Positions 43,947-53,092 are shown, numbered from the stretch's first letter. The stretch is DNA of 64,000 nucleotides from Rhodobacter sp. (GCA_020637555.1 JACKKF010000005.1:124001-188000); one strand, 5' to 3'. Notes: generated from the sequence alone by a model not told the origin. Translations and numbers: made by a program.

Positions 43947-45065
43947 TCACTCCTTGGGGATGGGGCGGGTGCCCGCGATGGCCAGCCCGTAGGCATCGAG
44001 TCCGACGACGCGCGGGGTGGGCGAATTCGTCACCAGCGTGATCCGGTTCAGACCCAGCGCCGCAAGGATCTGGGCCCCCAGGCCATACTGGCGCAGGATC
44101 CGGGGCGCGCCGTGTTCGTCGAGGTCGAGTTTCATCTGCGTGTCGCGCAGCAGGACGACGACGCCGCGGCCTTCGGTTGCGATCAGGCGCATCGCGCCCT
44201 TGAGGTCGCCCGCGTGGCCCGCACCGATGCCCAGAACGTCCTCGAGCGGGTTCATCGCGTGCATCCGCACCAGCACCGGCGCATCGGTGGTCAGGTCGCC
44301 CATCGACAGCACGATGTGTTCGGCGCCCTGGGTCTGGTCGGTGAAGATCCGCATGGACCATTCCCCGCCATGCACCGAGGTGACCGCCCGCTGGGCGCTT
44401 TCGCGCACCAGGTTGTCATGGCGGCGGCGGTAGGCGATCAGGTCGCTGATCGTGCCGATCTTGAGGTTGTGCTTTTGCGCGAAGGCCACCAGATCGGGCA
44501 GGCGCGCCATGTCGCCGTCGTCCTTCATGATCTCGCAGATCACGCCCGAGGGGTTGAGGCCGGCCAGGCGCGAGATGTCCACGGCGGCCTCGGTATGGCC
44601 GGCGCGGACCAGAACGCCCCCCTCGCGGGCGCGCAGCGGAAAGATGTGGCCGGGGGTCGCGATGTCGGCGCCGGTCTTGGACGGATCGATGGCCACCGCC
44701 ACCGTGCGCGCGCGATCATACGCCGAGATGCCGGTGGTCACGCCTTCGCGCGCCTCGATCGACACGGTGAACGCGGTTTCATGGCGCGAGGCGTTGTTGG
44801 TGGACATCAGCGGCAGGCCCAGCGCATCGATCCGGTGGCCCGGCAAGGACAGGCAGATCAGCCCGCGCCCATGGGTCGCCATGAAGTTGATCGCCTCGGG
44901 CGTGGCCATCTGCGCAGGGATCACCAGATCGCCCTCGTTCTCGCGGTCCTCGTGGTCCACCAGAACGAACATGCGACCATTGCGCGCCTCGTCGATGATC
45001 TCTTCGATCGACGAGATCGCGTCGCGCCAGTTCTCTTCGACCGGGCCGGGCTTTTCGTAATCCAT
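43947..45065 (-). CDS. ribB: 3,4-dihydroxy-2-butanone 4-phosphate synthase with decayed GTP cyclohydrolase II domain
   Basis: A 372-residue RibBA-type protein. The N-terminal synthase domain is intact: DHEDRENEGDLVIPAQ, the STNNASRHETAFTVSIEAREGVTTGISAYDRA region and HTEAAVDISRLAGLNPSGVICEIM. The C-terminal domain resembles GTP cyclohydrolase II, but the three zinc cysteines are missing: the SECLTGDVFGSLRCDCG region of real RibA reads MHAMNPLEDVLGIGAGHAGD here. This half is thus unlikely to open GTP, and another RibA must exist elsewhere. First gene of ribB-ribH-nusB; the start at 45065 has AGGAG upstream. No FMN riboswitch is visible ahead of it. Confidence 0.93.
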   Translation of the reverse strand: MDYEKPGPVEENWRDAISSIEEIIDEARNGRMFVLVDHEDRENEGDLVIPAQMATPEAINFMATHGRGLICLSLPGHRIDALGLPLMSTNNASRHETAFTVSIEAREGVTTGISAYDRARTVAVAIDPSKTGADIATPGHIFPLRAREGGVLVRAGHTEAAVDISRLAGLNPSGVICEIMKDDGDMARLPDLVAFAQKHNLKIGTISDLIAYRRRHDNLVRESAQRAVTSVHGGEWSMRIFTDQTQGAEHIVLSMGDLTTDAPVLVRMHAMNPLEDVLGIGAGHAGDLKGAMRLIATEGRGVVVLLRDTQMKLDLDEHGAPRILRQYGLGAQILAALGLNRITLVTNSPTPRVVGLDAYGLAIAGTRPIPKE

Positions 45066-45294
45066 GGCGGACTCCTGTTCCTCTGGGGGTGCAGATAGCG
45101 CAAGGCAGGCGCCTGTAAAAGGGGGAGGGGGGAGCAATCCGGCGATAGCCCCCCGCGCTGGCGCCGTGCTGACGATGCGCTGGCGATGCGCGGAACGCCG
45201 CCGGTTGCGGGGCGCGGGCTGCTGGACAGGTCGGCGCAACCATGCGACACACCCCGCAGACGTTCCTACATCTCATTGAGACGACACGACTTTC

Positions 45295-46011
45295 ATGCAG
45301 ACCTGGACCATCGCCGCCTATCATCTGTGCACCTACACATGGGCCCTGGCCTATGCGGCGATCATCTATCGGGGGTTCAAGGATCGGACCTATGGCATGC
45401 CGATCGTCGCGCTGGCGCTGAATCTGGCGTGGGAGCTGGTCTTTGCCCTGGCCATTCCGCCCTATGGCAGCGCGGATGCCACGCTGATCCCCTATGGCGG
45501 GCTCAAGGCGCAGGTGATCTTCCTGATCTGGGCAACGCTGGACGGGGTCATCCTGTATACCTATTTCCGGTTTGGTTACAAGGAGTTCGCGCGGATCTAC
45601 GGGCTGAGCCGCGCCCAGTGGCTGACCTTCACGGCGGGGTTGCTGATCTTTTCCGGGGCGCTGATGTATACGGGCGGAACCTTTTTCCGGCAGTTCGCCG
45701 TCTACTTCAACAACGACCAGATCGAGGCCGCCAAGCTGATCGCCTTTGGCCAGAACGCGATCATGTCCATATCCTTTCTGGCCATGTTCTTTCTGCGGGG
45801 CAGCACGGACGGCCAGAGCTTCACGATCGCCTGGGCGAAATGGATCGGCACCTCGGTCACGGGCGGGGTGATCTATCTGGTCACGCGCGGGACCGAGGGG
45901 GCATTCGTCGCGACCTTCATCGTGACCGTGTTCGTCTGTGATCTGGTCTACATGGGGCTGATCTACCGCGCCCTCAGGCGGCAGGGGCTGAATCCCTGGA
46001 CGCGTTTCTAG
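45295..46011 (+). CDS. Polytopic membrane protein, candidate Pyr4/PaxB-like terpene cyclase
   Basis: A 238-residue protein with about seven membrane helices. The segments ALALNLAWELVFAL (Glu47), FLIWATLDGVILYTYFRFG (Asp83) and VCDLVYMGLIYRAL (Asp216) follow the pattern I recall for Pyr4-type membrane terpene cyclases, where a Glu in helix 2 and an Asp in the last helix are essential. The spacing and size (238 against roughly 240) also fit. No prenyltransferase or epoxidase gene is in the window. The assignment rests on motif memory, so the safe call is a conserved membrane protein. Its 3' end overlaps the P-type ATPase gene by 38 bases on the opposite strand. Confidence 0.55.
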   Translation: MQTWTIAAYHLCTYTWALAYAAIIYRGFKDRTYGMPIVALALNLAWELVFALAIPPYGSADATLIPYGGLKAQVIFLIWATLDGVILYTYFRFGYKEFARIYGLSRAQWLTFTAGLLIFSGALMYTGGTFFRQFAVYFNNDQIEAAKLIAFGQNAIMSISFLAMFFLRGSTDGQSFTIAWAKWIGTSVTGGVIYLVTRGTEGAFVATFIVTVFVCDLVYMGLIYRALRRQGLNPWTRF

Positions 46012-47884
46012 CGGGGGCGCGATCGGCGCGGATCGGATCGGCCAGCAGCCGCAACCCGTTCATCACCACCAGCAACGTGCCGCCTTCGTGTCCCAGAACG
46101 GCCAGCGGCAGGGGCAATTCCCAGACCAGCCCGGCGGTGACCAGAACGACCATCGCACCCAGGGCAAAGACCAGATTCTGGCGGATCACCCGCGCCGTCC
46201 GGCGGGCAAGACGATGCGCGGCGGCAAGGCGTGTCATGTCTTCGGACAGCAGGGCGACATCGGCCGCCTGAAGCGCCACCTCGGACCCGGCCGCGCCCAT
46301 CGCGATCCCCACATCCGCCCGTGCCAGCGCGGCGGCGTCGTTCACGCCGTCACCGACAAAGGCGACCTTGCCGTCCTCGGCCAGGGCGGCGACCAGCGTG
46401 ACCTTGTCGCCCGGCAGCAGATCGGCGTGGATCTCGTCGCTGTCGAGGCCCAGTTCGGACCCGATCCGCAGCGCCACGGCCCGGCGGTCGCCGGTCATCA
46501 TGGCCCGCCGCCCGATCCCCGAGGCCCGCAGCGCCGCCAATCCCGCGCGCGCGCTGTCGCGCGGGCGATCCGCCACCGTCGCCGCCCCCAGCAACCGGTC
46601 GCCGCGTCCCAGCAGCACCAGCGTTTGCGCCCCGTCGGCCAGTGCGGGCAGGGCGCCGATGTCGACGCCCTGGCGGCTGGCCATGCGCAGGTTGCCAGCC
46701 CAGAGAGCGCCCTGCGCGTCCTGGCCCTCGATCCCTTCGCTGGGGGTTGCGTGTACCTCGGCCACGGGTTCGGGCGTCAATCCGCGGCGGTGGGCCTCGG
46801 CCCGCACGGCCAGGCCGATCGGGTGTTCCGAGTGGGCCTCGATCCCGGCCAGTTGGCGCAGCATGGCGTCCAGGTCGCCGTCCGGCGCCCAGAGATCGGT
46901 CACTTCGGCCTTTCCGGTGGTCAGCGTTCCGGTCTTGTCAAAGGCGAAGGCGCGCACCTCGGCCAGGGTTTCCAGCGCCGCGCCGCCCTTGAACAGCACG
47001 CCGCCCCGGGCCGCGGCACTGAGCGCCGACAGGATCGCCGCCGGAACCGAGATGACCACTGCGCAGGGGCTGGCCGCGACCAGGAGCGTCGCGGCGCGAT
47101 ACAGCGCATCGTTCCAGCCCCAGCCCAACAGCAGGAAGGCCCCCAGGGCCAGCAGCGCGCCGACCAGAACCACCAGCGTGTAGCGTTGTCCGAACCAGTC
47201 GCTGAAGCGTTCGGACGGGGCCTTGGCGGCCTGTGCCTCGGTCACCAGGGCAATCATGCGCGCAACCGTCGACTCGGCCGTGCCGCGCGTCACCGTGACA
47301 CGCAACACGCCGTTCAGATTGACCGTGGCCTCGAACACCGGCGCGCCGGGCGCCTTGTGCACCGGCATCGATTCGCCGGTGATCGTGCTTTCATCGAGCG
47401 ATCCGTCGCCATCCGCGATCACGCCGTCCACCGGCACCCGCGCGCCGGGGCGCAGCACCACCGTGTCGCCCGCGACCAGGTGCGCGACCGGCACCTCGAC
47501 GATGCCGTCCGGCGTCACCAGAAAGGCGGTTTCCGGGCGCAGGGCCATCAGGGCCTCGACCGCGCGGCGCGCGCGGCCCATGGCGCGCTCCTCCAGCGTG
47601 TTCGAGATCGAGAACAGTGCCAGCAGCACGGCGCCTTCCAGCGCGGCGCCGACCGCCAGCGCGGCCAACGCCGCGGTGACCATCAGCAGATCGATGTCCA
47701 GCACGCGCGCGGTTCTGAATTCCCGCAACGCCGTCAGGGCTGCCGGCACACCGCCCGCCAGATAGGCCAGCGCCAGGCCGGGGGCCTCGACCGCCGCGCT
47801 GTCGAACCCCCATCGCCCCAGGGCCGCCAGGCCGAGGCCGGCCACCGTCGCCACGCTCAGCGCGAGGCCAAGGTCAGTGCGCAT
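45974..47884 (-). CDS. Heavy-metal P1B-type ATPase
   Basis: A 636-residue transporter. It has TGESMPVHK in the actuator domain, phosphorylation motif DKTGTLTTGK, nucleotide-domain HSEHPIG (the HP motif of P1B pumps), GDGVNDAAAL in the hinge, the metal-binding SPC in ASPCAVVISVP, and HEGGT in the last helices. SPC with HEGGT marks the P1B-4 group, which exports cobalt, zinc or iron. There is no N-terminal metal-binding domain. The start at 47884 is favoured by GGAG; an in-frame TTG lies 42 bases upstream. It is convergent with the membrane protein gene. Confidence 0.9.
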   Translation of the reverse strand: MRTDLGLALSVATVAGLGLAALGRWGFDSAAVEAPGLALAYLAGGVPAALTALREFRTARVLDIDLLMVTAALAALAVGAALEGAVLLALFSISNTLEERAMGRARRAVEALMALRPETAFLVTPDGIVEVPVAHLVAGDTVVLRPGARVPVDGVIADGDGSLDESTITGESMPVHKAPGAPVFEATVNLNGVLRVTVTRGTAESTVARMIALVTEAQAAKAPSERFSDWFGQRYTLVVLVGALLALGAFLLLGWGWNDALYRAATLLVAASPCAVVISVPAAILSALSAAARGGVLFKGGAALETLAEVRAFAFDKTGTLTTGKAEVTDLWAPDGDLDAMLRQLAGIEAHSEHPIGLAVRAEAHRRGLTPEPVAEVHATPSEGIEGQDAQGALWAGNLRMASRQGVDIGALPALADGAQTLVLLGRGDRLLGAATVADRPRDSARAGLAALRASGIGRRAMMTGDRRAVALRIGSELGLDSDEIHADLLPGDKVTLVAALAEDGKVAFVGDGVNDAAALARADVGIAMGAAGSEVALQAADVALLSEDMTRLAAAHRLARRTARVIRQNLVFALGAMVVLVTAGLVWELPLPLAVLGHEGGTLLVVMNGLRLLADPIRADRAPARNASRDSAPAA

Positions 47885-47941
47885 TCCTGTCTCCGCTTGC
47901 CGAATCGCCAGCCGGGTATCCGCCAACGGCGGCGCATCGGT

Positions 47942-48280
47942 TCATAGCGGACGGTCGATGCTGTCATACACCGCCTGCAGGTCCTGAAGGCGCCTGGCAT
48001 AGGACTCGCGGATGCAGGCGACATCCGCGCCGCAGGCCATGCGGCTTTGCAGCCAGGCGCGCTGATCGTCCATGATCGCGCCGCGCCGCCCCATGCCGAA
48101 CAGGCCCGTCAGCAGGTTCAGCGTGGTCACCATCTGCACATCGGCATCGTTGAGGTCGCGGTTGTTGCAGATGGCCAGCTCATTGGGGGTGAGGGTGGGC
48201 AGGGTGCAGTCGAAACTGGCCGCGGCGGCGGTCAGCGGGGACAGGGCGATGACCACGGACAGGCAGAGGGCTAGGCGCAT
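47942..48280 (-). CDS. LprI-like (DUF1311) secreted protein
   Basis: A 112-residue protein with a signal peptide (MRLALCLSVVIALSPLTAAAA) and a small mature domain: SFDCTLPTLTPNELAICNNRDLNDADVQMVTTLN, then DQRAWLQSRMACGADVACIRESYARRL. The four-cysteine pattern matches LprI/DUF1311, a family named for lysozyme inhibition by M. tuberculosis LprI. Two disulfides are likely. It lies between the metal ATPase and the antiporter genes, same strand. GGAG is eight bases before the ATG. Confidence 0.8.
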   Translation of the reverse strand: MRLALCLSVVIALSPLTAAAASFDCTLPTLTPNELAICNNRDLNDADVQMVTTLNLLTGLFGMGRRGAIMDDQRAWLQSRMACGADVACIRESYARRLQDLQAVYDSIDRPL

Positions 48281-48401
48281 GGGCAGGACTCCGGCAAGGT
48301 TCAGGCGGCGCAAGGTTCTGGTGAGGCAAGGTTCGCGCAGCGGGGGGCTTGCAGCAGTCTACACCCCCCGCCGCGCCCTGTGAACGGCCAGGGCCGCCGG
48401 C

Positions 48402-50276
48402 TCAGGGCGTTTCGCGCGCGGCCTTCATCCGGGCCTTCAGATCGGCTTCCCATCCCCCCATGTTGTCACGCAACATGCGGGAATAGACGCTGGTGTCGGC
48501 GTGGGGATCGTCGCTTTCCAGAAAGGCCCGGGCCGATTCCACCATGGTCTTGCGGTCGAATTCCTCGAAGATGCCGATCATCCTCTCGGCCTGGGGGCGG
48601 GGATGGCCGATGGCCTCGAACACCGAGCGGGCGGCACGGATCGAACTGTCATAGGTTTCGCGGATGATGTCGCGGCAGCCCGTCGCCCAGAGCTCGTAGA
48701 CGTGCCAGCGGTCGATGGCCCGGGCGATGACATGCACCTTGGGATAATGCTCGTGGACATAGCGCGACAGATCCGTCGCGGCATCCTTGTTGTCGATCGC
48801 GATCACGAGGACCCGGGCCTCGGCGATACCGGCGGCCTGCAACAGATCGGGGCGCGTCGCGTCGCCGTAATAGGCGCTCAGCCCGAACCGGCGCAGCATG
48901 GCCAGCTGGTCCTGGCTGTAATCCACCACCGTGGTGCGGTAATCGGCGGCCTGGAGCGCGCGATTGACGATGCCGCCGAACCGCCCATGCCCGGCAATGA
49001 TGATCGTCGACTCGGCGCTGATCGCGTCGGCCTCTCTCTCTTGCTGGCGGGAATAGCGCGGCGCGATCAGCTTGTCATAGAGAATGAACAGCACCGGCGT
49101 CAGCAGCATCGACAGCGCGACGATCAGCGACATCAGATGTGCCGTCGCCGTCGGGATGACCGCGTTCGAGACGGTGAAGGACACCAGGACAAAGCCGAAC
49201 TCGCCCGCCTGCGCCAGCCCCAGCGCAAACAGCCACTTGTCCCCGCCGGTCAGCCTGAAAACCCGGCCCACGACCAGCATCACCGCGGCTTTCAGCGCGA
49301 TCAGCCCCAGCGTCAGCCCGACGATCAGCGCCAGATTCGCACCCAGCAGGCCAAAGTCGATGCTGGCGCCGACGGTGATGAAGAACACCCCCAGGAAGAT
49401 GCCCTTGAACGGGCCGATGTCGCTTTCCAGCTCGTGCCGGTATTCGCTGTTGGCCATGACCACCCCCGCCAGGAAGGTGCCCAGGGCCGGCGACAGGCCG
49501 ACCATGGTCATCAGCAGGGCGATGGCGATGACCATCATCAGGGCCGTGCTGACAAACAGCTCGCGCAGGTTCGCGCGCGCGACATAGCGAAAGATCGGCC
49601 CTGTCAGATAGCGCCCGGCGGCGATCACGGCGGCAATCGCCACCAGCGTTACCACCGCCGCCTGCCAGCCCGGCAGACCGTCGACCATGTTCAGGTTCAT
49701 GCCGCCCGTCGCGTGGTCGCCGCCGGCCGTGTCGCCGTGATGCAGTGCCGCCGTCAGCTCGGGCAGGGCCAGCAGCGGGATCAGCGCCAGCATCGGGATC
49801 ACCGCGATGTCCTGAAACAGCAGAACCGAGAAGCTGGCCTGACCGCCATCGCTGCGCATCAGCCCCTTTTCGTTCAGTGTCTGGGTGACAATCGCGGTCG
49901 AGGACATGGCGAACACCAGGCCGATCGCCAGCGCCACGGTCCACGGCTGACCCAGCAGCATCGCGACCGCCATCACCGCCAGCGCCGTCACGCCGACCTG
50001 CAATCCCCCCATCACGAAGATCCGGGCGCGCATCGCCCACAGCACCTTGGGCTGCATTTCCAGTCCGATCAGGAACAGCATCATGACGACGCCGAATTCG
50101 GTGAAATGCTGCAAGGCGGCCACATCGACGCCGGCCCCGTGCAGAACCGGGCCGATCGCGATCCCGGCAAGCAGGTAGCCCAGCACCGAGCCCAGCCCGA
50201 AGCGCGAGGCCAGCGGCACCGCGATCATCCCGGCCAGGAAGATCGTGAAGACAATGAACATGAACTCGGCTGTCAT
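48402..50276 (-). CDS. CPA2 cation:proton antiporter with RCK domain (KefB/YbaL-like)
   Basis: A 624-residue protein. Residues 1-390 hold 12-13 membrane helices of the Na+/H+ exchanger fold, including LLFQDIAVIPMLALIPL. Then comes a cytosolic TrkA-N/RCK Rossmann domain (IIIAGHGRFGGIVNRAL, then AYYGDATRPDLLQAAG), and a C-terminal helical tail. Such proteins export potassium or other cations in response to nucleotide or glutathione-adduct signals. No KefF/KefG-like partner is nearby. Cation and effector not known. Confidence 0.9.
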   Translation of the reverse strand: MTAEFMFIVFTIFLAGMIAVPLASRFGLGSVLGYLLAGIAIGPVLHGAGVDVAALQHFTEFGVVMMLFLIGLEMQPKVLWAMRARIFVMGGLQVGVTALAVMAVAMLLGQPWTVALAIGLVFAMSSTAIVTQTLNEKGLMRSDGGQASFSVLLFQDIAVIPMLALIPLLALPELTAALHHGDTAGGDHATGGMNLNMVDGLPGWQAAVVTLVAIAAVIAAGRYLTGPIFRYVARANLRELFVSTALMMVIAIALLMTMVGLSPALGTFLAGVVMANSEYRHELESDIGPFKGIFLGVFFITVGASIDFGLLGANLALIVGLTLGLIALKAAVMLVVGRVFRLTGGDKWLFALGLAQAGEFGFVLVSFTVSNAVIPTATAHLMSLIVALSMLLTPVLFILYDKLIAPRYSRQQEREADAISAESTIIIAGHGRFGGIVNRALQAADYRTTVVDYSQDQLAMLRRFGLSAYYGDATRPDLLQAAGIAEARVLVIAIDNKDAATDLSRYVHEHYPKVHVIARAIDRWHVYELWATGCRDIIRETYDSSIRAARSVFEAIGHPRPQAERMIGIFEEFDRKTMVESARAFLESDDPHADTSVYSRMLRDNMGGWEADLKARMKAARETP

Positions 50277-50348
50277 GGGGCGCTGAACCTCGTGTTGTGA
50301 TCGTCAGGGTTACCGTGCCGTCGGCCTGGCGTCCATCGTTGCGACAGG

Positions 50349-51260
50349 TCACGCCATCGGGTCCAGACCCAGCGCCTGCGCGGCCTGCCGCAGGGTGTCG
50401 GTCAGCAGCGCATGGCTTTGCGACGGCGGGTGCGTATCGGGGACCAGCAGACTGATGGTGCGCCGGGCGTCGGCCATCCGCAGCGGCCGCAGGATCACCT
50501 CCTCGCGGTGGCGGGCCTGCCGGCGCGCGAACAGGTCGGGAATGACGGCAACGCCGGCGCCGGTCGCGGCCATCAGCAGGATGGAATCAAGGCTGGTCCC
50601 CTCGTAATCGTTCGATACGATCGCCCCGGCTTCGCCCGCCAGCGCATAGACGATCCGGGACAGCCGGTGCCCGGTGTCCAGTGTGAGCAGCCGCAGGTGC
50701 GCAAGATCCGCCGCCTGGACCGAGTCGCGGGACCTGAGCGGATGATCGACGGCCACCGCGACCCACAGGGGCTCACTGAACAGCGGCCGCTGCCAGGTGT
50801 TCGGATGGTCCTCGGGTGTCGAGATGATGGCGTCGAACCGTCCGCTGCGCAGCCCCTCGTCGAGGTCGCGCGTGTTTTCCTCGCGCACGATCACGCGCAG
50901 CGCGGGCTGCGACCGATGCAGTTCGCGCATGACCTGCGGCAGAAGATAGGGGCCGATCGAAGGTAGCACCCCCAACCGCAGCCTGCCGTCGAACGGAAGC
51001 GTTGTGGTCATCGCGCCGCGCAGGTTTTCCACCTCGGCCAGAATGCGGCGCGCGCGGGTGACGAATTCCTGGCCCTTGGCCGTCGCGCTGACGCCGCTGC
51101 GACCCCGGGTGAACAGACGGATGCCCAGCTCGGCCTCGACCGTCGCCACCTGCGCCGAAAGGCTGGGCTGGCTGACATTCAACACCTCGGCCGCCAGACC
51201 GAAGCTGCCCAGCTGGTGGATGGTGACGATGTATTCGAGCTGCCGCAGGGTGGGGCGCAT
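50349..51260 (-). CDS. LysR-family regulator of the bicarbonate transporter gene
   Basis: A 303-residue LysR-type protein with the DNA-binding part LRQLEYIVTIHQLGSFGLAAEVLNVSQPSLSAQVATVEAELGIRLFTR and a periplasmic-binding-like effector domain resembling OxyR/CbbR relatives (LRLGVLPSIGPYLLPQVM). The two cysteines of OxyR are absent. ATG 51260 gives the standard N-terminus and has AGGA 11 bases upstream; ATG 51272 is possible but too close to it. Divergent from the SbtA-like gene with an inverted repeat between. Confidence 0.87.
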   Translation of the reverse strand: MRPTLRQLEYIVTIHQLGSFGLAAEVLNVSQPSLSAQVATVEAELGIRLFTRGRSGVSATAKGQEFVTRARRILAEVENLRGAMTTTLPFDGRLRLGVLPSIGPYLLPQVMRELHRSQPALRVIVREENTRDLDEGLRSGRFDAIISTPEDHPNTWQRPLFSEPLWVAVAVDHPLRSRDSVQAADLAHLRLLTLDTGHRLSRIVYALAGEAGAIVSNDYEGTSLDSILLMAATGAGVAVIPDLFARRQARHREEVILRPLRMADARRTISLLVPDTHPPSQSHALLTDTLRQAAQALGLDPMA

Positions 51261-51292
51261 GGATAGCTTCATCCTATGGAATGACCTGGTGG

Positions 51293-51313
51293 TTTGTATT
51301 AAAACTATACAAA
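51293..51313. promoter_or_regulatory. LysR-type inverted repeat
   Basis: TTTGTAT and ATACAAA form a perfect 7-bp inverted repeat around a 7-base centre, the T-N11-A style expected for a LysR site. It lies 33 bp before the LysR gene start and 43 bp before the transporter start. The region is AT-rich against a GC-rich background. Confidence 0.6.
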
Positions 51314-51355
51314 GGGATCTGGCAATTGGTGGGCATTCAAATCAGGAGGCCCGCA

Positions 51356-52330
51356 ATGCCCGCATTTCTCGATCCGCTGATCGGCAACCTGATGGTGCCG
51401 ACCATCCTGTTCTTCGTTCTGGGGTTGATCGCGGCCCTGGTCCGCAGCGACCTGGCCATCCCCGAGGGCGCAGCGAAGTTCCTGTCGCTCTACCTGCTGT
51501 TGGCGATCGGCTTCAAAGGTGGCCACAGCCTCGCGGCGCACGGGCTGGGCGCGCAGGTCTTTGCCGCTGTCGGCGCCGGTCTGGTGCTGTCCTTCGGACT
51601 GCCGATCCTGGCCTTCGGGTTGCTGCGCGTGATGACGCGGCTCGATCACATGAATGCGGCTGCGGTTGCCGGGCACTACGGGTCGATCTCCATCGTCACG
51701 TTTGTCGCGGCGGTCAGCCTGCTGGACCTGACCGGCATCGCGCATGACGGCTACATGGTGGCCGTCGCCGCGGCGATGGAGGTTCCGGCAATTCTGTCCG
51801 CGCTGTGGATCGCGTCGCGCGGGCGGGACCGGGCCGCTGCCGGGGGGCATGTTTCCGCGCGCGAGTTGTTTGCCAATGGCTCGATCGTCCTGCTGACCGG
51901 CGCCTTTTTCATCGGCGCCGTGACGCAAGAACGCGGGATGGACATGGTCGCCCCCTTCATCGTCACCCCGTTCACCGGCATCCTGTGCCTGTTCCTTCTG
52001 GACATGGGGCTCAACGCCGGACGCAGCCTGATGCGCAACCGGCATCTGCTGGGCGCGGGATTGCTGGGGTTCGGCCTGGTGATGCCGCTGCTCGGGGCGC
52101 TGATCGCCTGGGGTCTGGGGCAGGCGGTCGGGCTGGATGTCGGCAGTCTGTTCCTGTTGATGGTTCTGGCCGCATCGGCTTCGTATATCGCCGTTCCTGC
52201 CGCGATGCGCATCGCGCTGCCCCAGGCCGAGGCCGGCGTCTATCTGACCCTGTCGCTGGGAGTGACGTTTCCGTTCAACGTGGCGCTGGGACTGCCGCTG
52301 TATCTGCTGATCGCCGGTTCCGCGGGCTGA
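51356..52330 (+). CDS. SbtA-like sodium-dependent bicarbonate transporter
   Basis: A 324-residue membrane protein with about ten helices. It fits the DUF897/SbtA family: MVPTILFFVLGLIAALVRSDLAIPEG, LYLLLAIGFKGG, AGHYGSISIVTFVAA, and ASASYIAVPAAMRIALPQAEAG are typical. SbtA proteins take up bicarbonate with sodium; related proteins in heterotrophs may have other substrates. No SbtB-type PII protein follows. The ATG at 51356 has AGGAGG seven bases upstream. The divergent LysR probably controls it. Confidence 0.85.
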   Translation: MPAFLDPLIGNLMVPTILFFVLGLIAALVRSDLAIPEGAAKFLSLYLLLAIGFKGGHSLAAHGLGAQVFAAVGAGLVLSFGLPILAFGLLRVMTRLDHMNAAAVAGHYGSISIVTFVAAVSLLDLTGIAHDGYMVAVAAAMEVPAILSALWIASRGRDRAAAGGHVSARELFANGSIVLLTGAFFIGAVTQERGMDMVAPFIVTPFTGILCLFLLDMGLNAGRSLMRNRHLLGAGLLGFGLVMPLLGALIAWGLGQAVGLDVGSLFLLMVLAASASYIAVPAAMRIALPQAEAGVYLTLSLGVTFPFNVALGLPLYLLIAGSAG

Positions 52331-52588
52331 TCGCCCGGTTCCCTGCAGGGCGTCGCCCGGGCGTACGCCCCGCCTCTGGCGCGGTTCCGGCCAAGGCGTC
52401 GCGCGCGAAACAACCAACAGGAAAAGGGCGATTCGACCCGGTTTTCCACAGGAAAAATCCCTTTACAGGGTTTCGCTGATCGTCCACCATATCTAGTAAG
52501 GGATGCAAGATATTGACGCACTCTTCGCCGGAACCCACAGCCATAGTGGGGCGGCACCCGTTGAGGCTCGAACAGAGAAAGCCGGGAT

Positions 52589-53092
52589 ATGCCCCTCGCC
52601 GAGGACCACCTGCTGACTGCCGAGATCCACCCGATCGACATTGTCGAAACGCTGGCCGAGTATCGCGCCTGGGAATTCGACCGCGTCGCGGATGACCAGA
52701 TCGCCATGGCGGTCGAAGGGCAATGGCGCAGTTATTCGCTGACGCTGGCGTGGTCGGGCGCGGACGAGACCCTGCGCCTGATCTGCACCTATGACATGGA
52801 GCCTCCGGCCGACCGCATGGCCGAAGTCTATGAGATTCTCAATCTCGCCAACGATCTGGTATGGTCGGGCGGGTTCACATATTGGGCGCAGCAGAACCTG
52901 ATGGTCTGGCGTTACGGATTGTTGCTGAGCGGCGGCCAGATTGCCGCGCCCGAGCAGATCGACCAGATGATCCAGGCCGCCGTCTCGGCCTGCGAACGCT
53001 TCTATCCGGCCTTTCAACTGGTCGCCTGGGCCGATCGCGCCCCGGACGAGGCCCTGAAACTGGCCATTGCCCAGGCCTACGGCCGCGCCTGA
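52589..53092 (+). CDS. YbjN domain protein
   Basis: A 167-residue protein of the YbjN family, widespread in alphaproteobacteria. The domain reads HPIDIVETLAEYRAWEFDRVADDQIAMAVEGQWRSYSLTLAW, then EPPADRMAEVYEILNLANDLVWSGGFTYWAQQNLMVWRYGLLL. The fold resembles a type III secretion chaperone. Role unknown. The 52331-52588 gap upstream shows nothing I can assign. It overlaps the tail of the convergent 54-residue gene by 16 bases. Confidence 0.87.
   Translation: MPLAEDHLLTAEIHPIDIVETLAEYRAWEFDRVADDQIAMAVEGQWRSYSLTLAWSGADETLRLICTYDMEPPADRMAEVYEILNLANDLVWSGGFTYWAQQNLMVWRYGLLLSGGQIAAPEQIDQMIQAAVSACERFYPAFQLVAWADRAPDEALKLAIAQAYGRA

Noticed and set aside
45066..45294. FMN riboswitch ahead of ribB
   Set aside because: The gap lacks the conserved RFN-element blocks; nothing beyond a ribosome site is visible before the ribB start.
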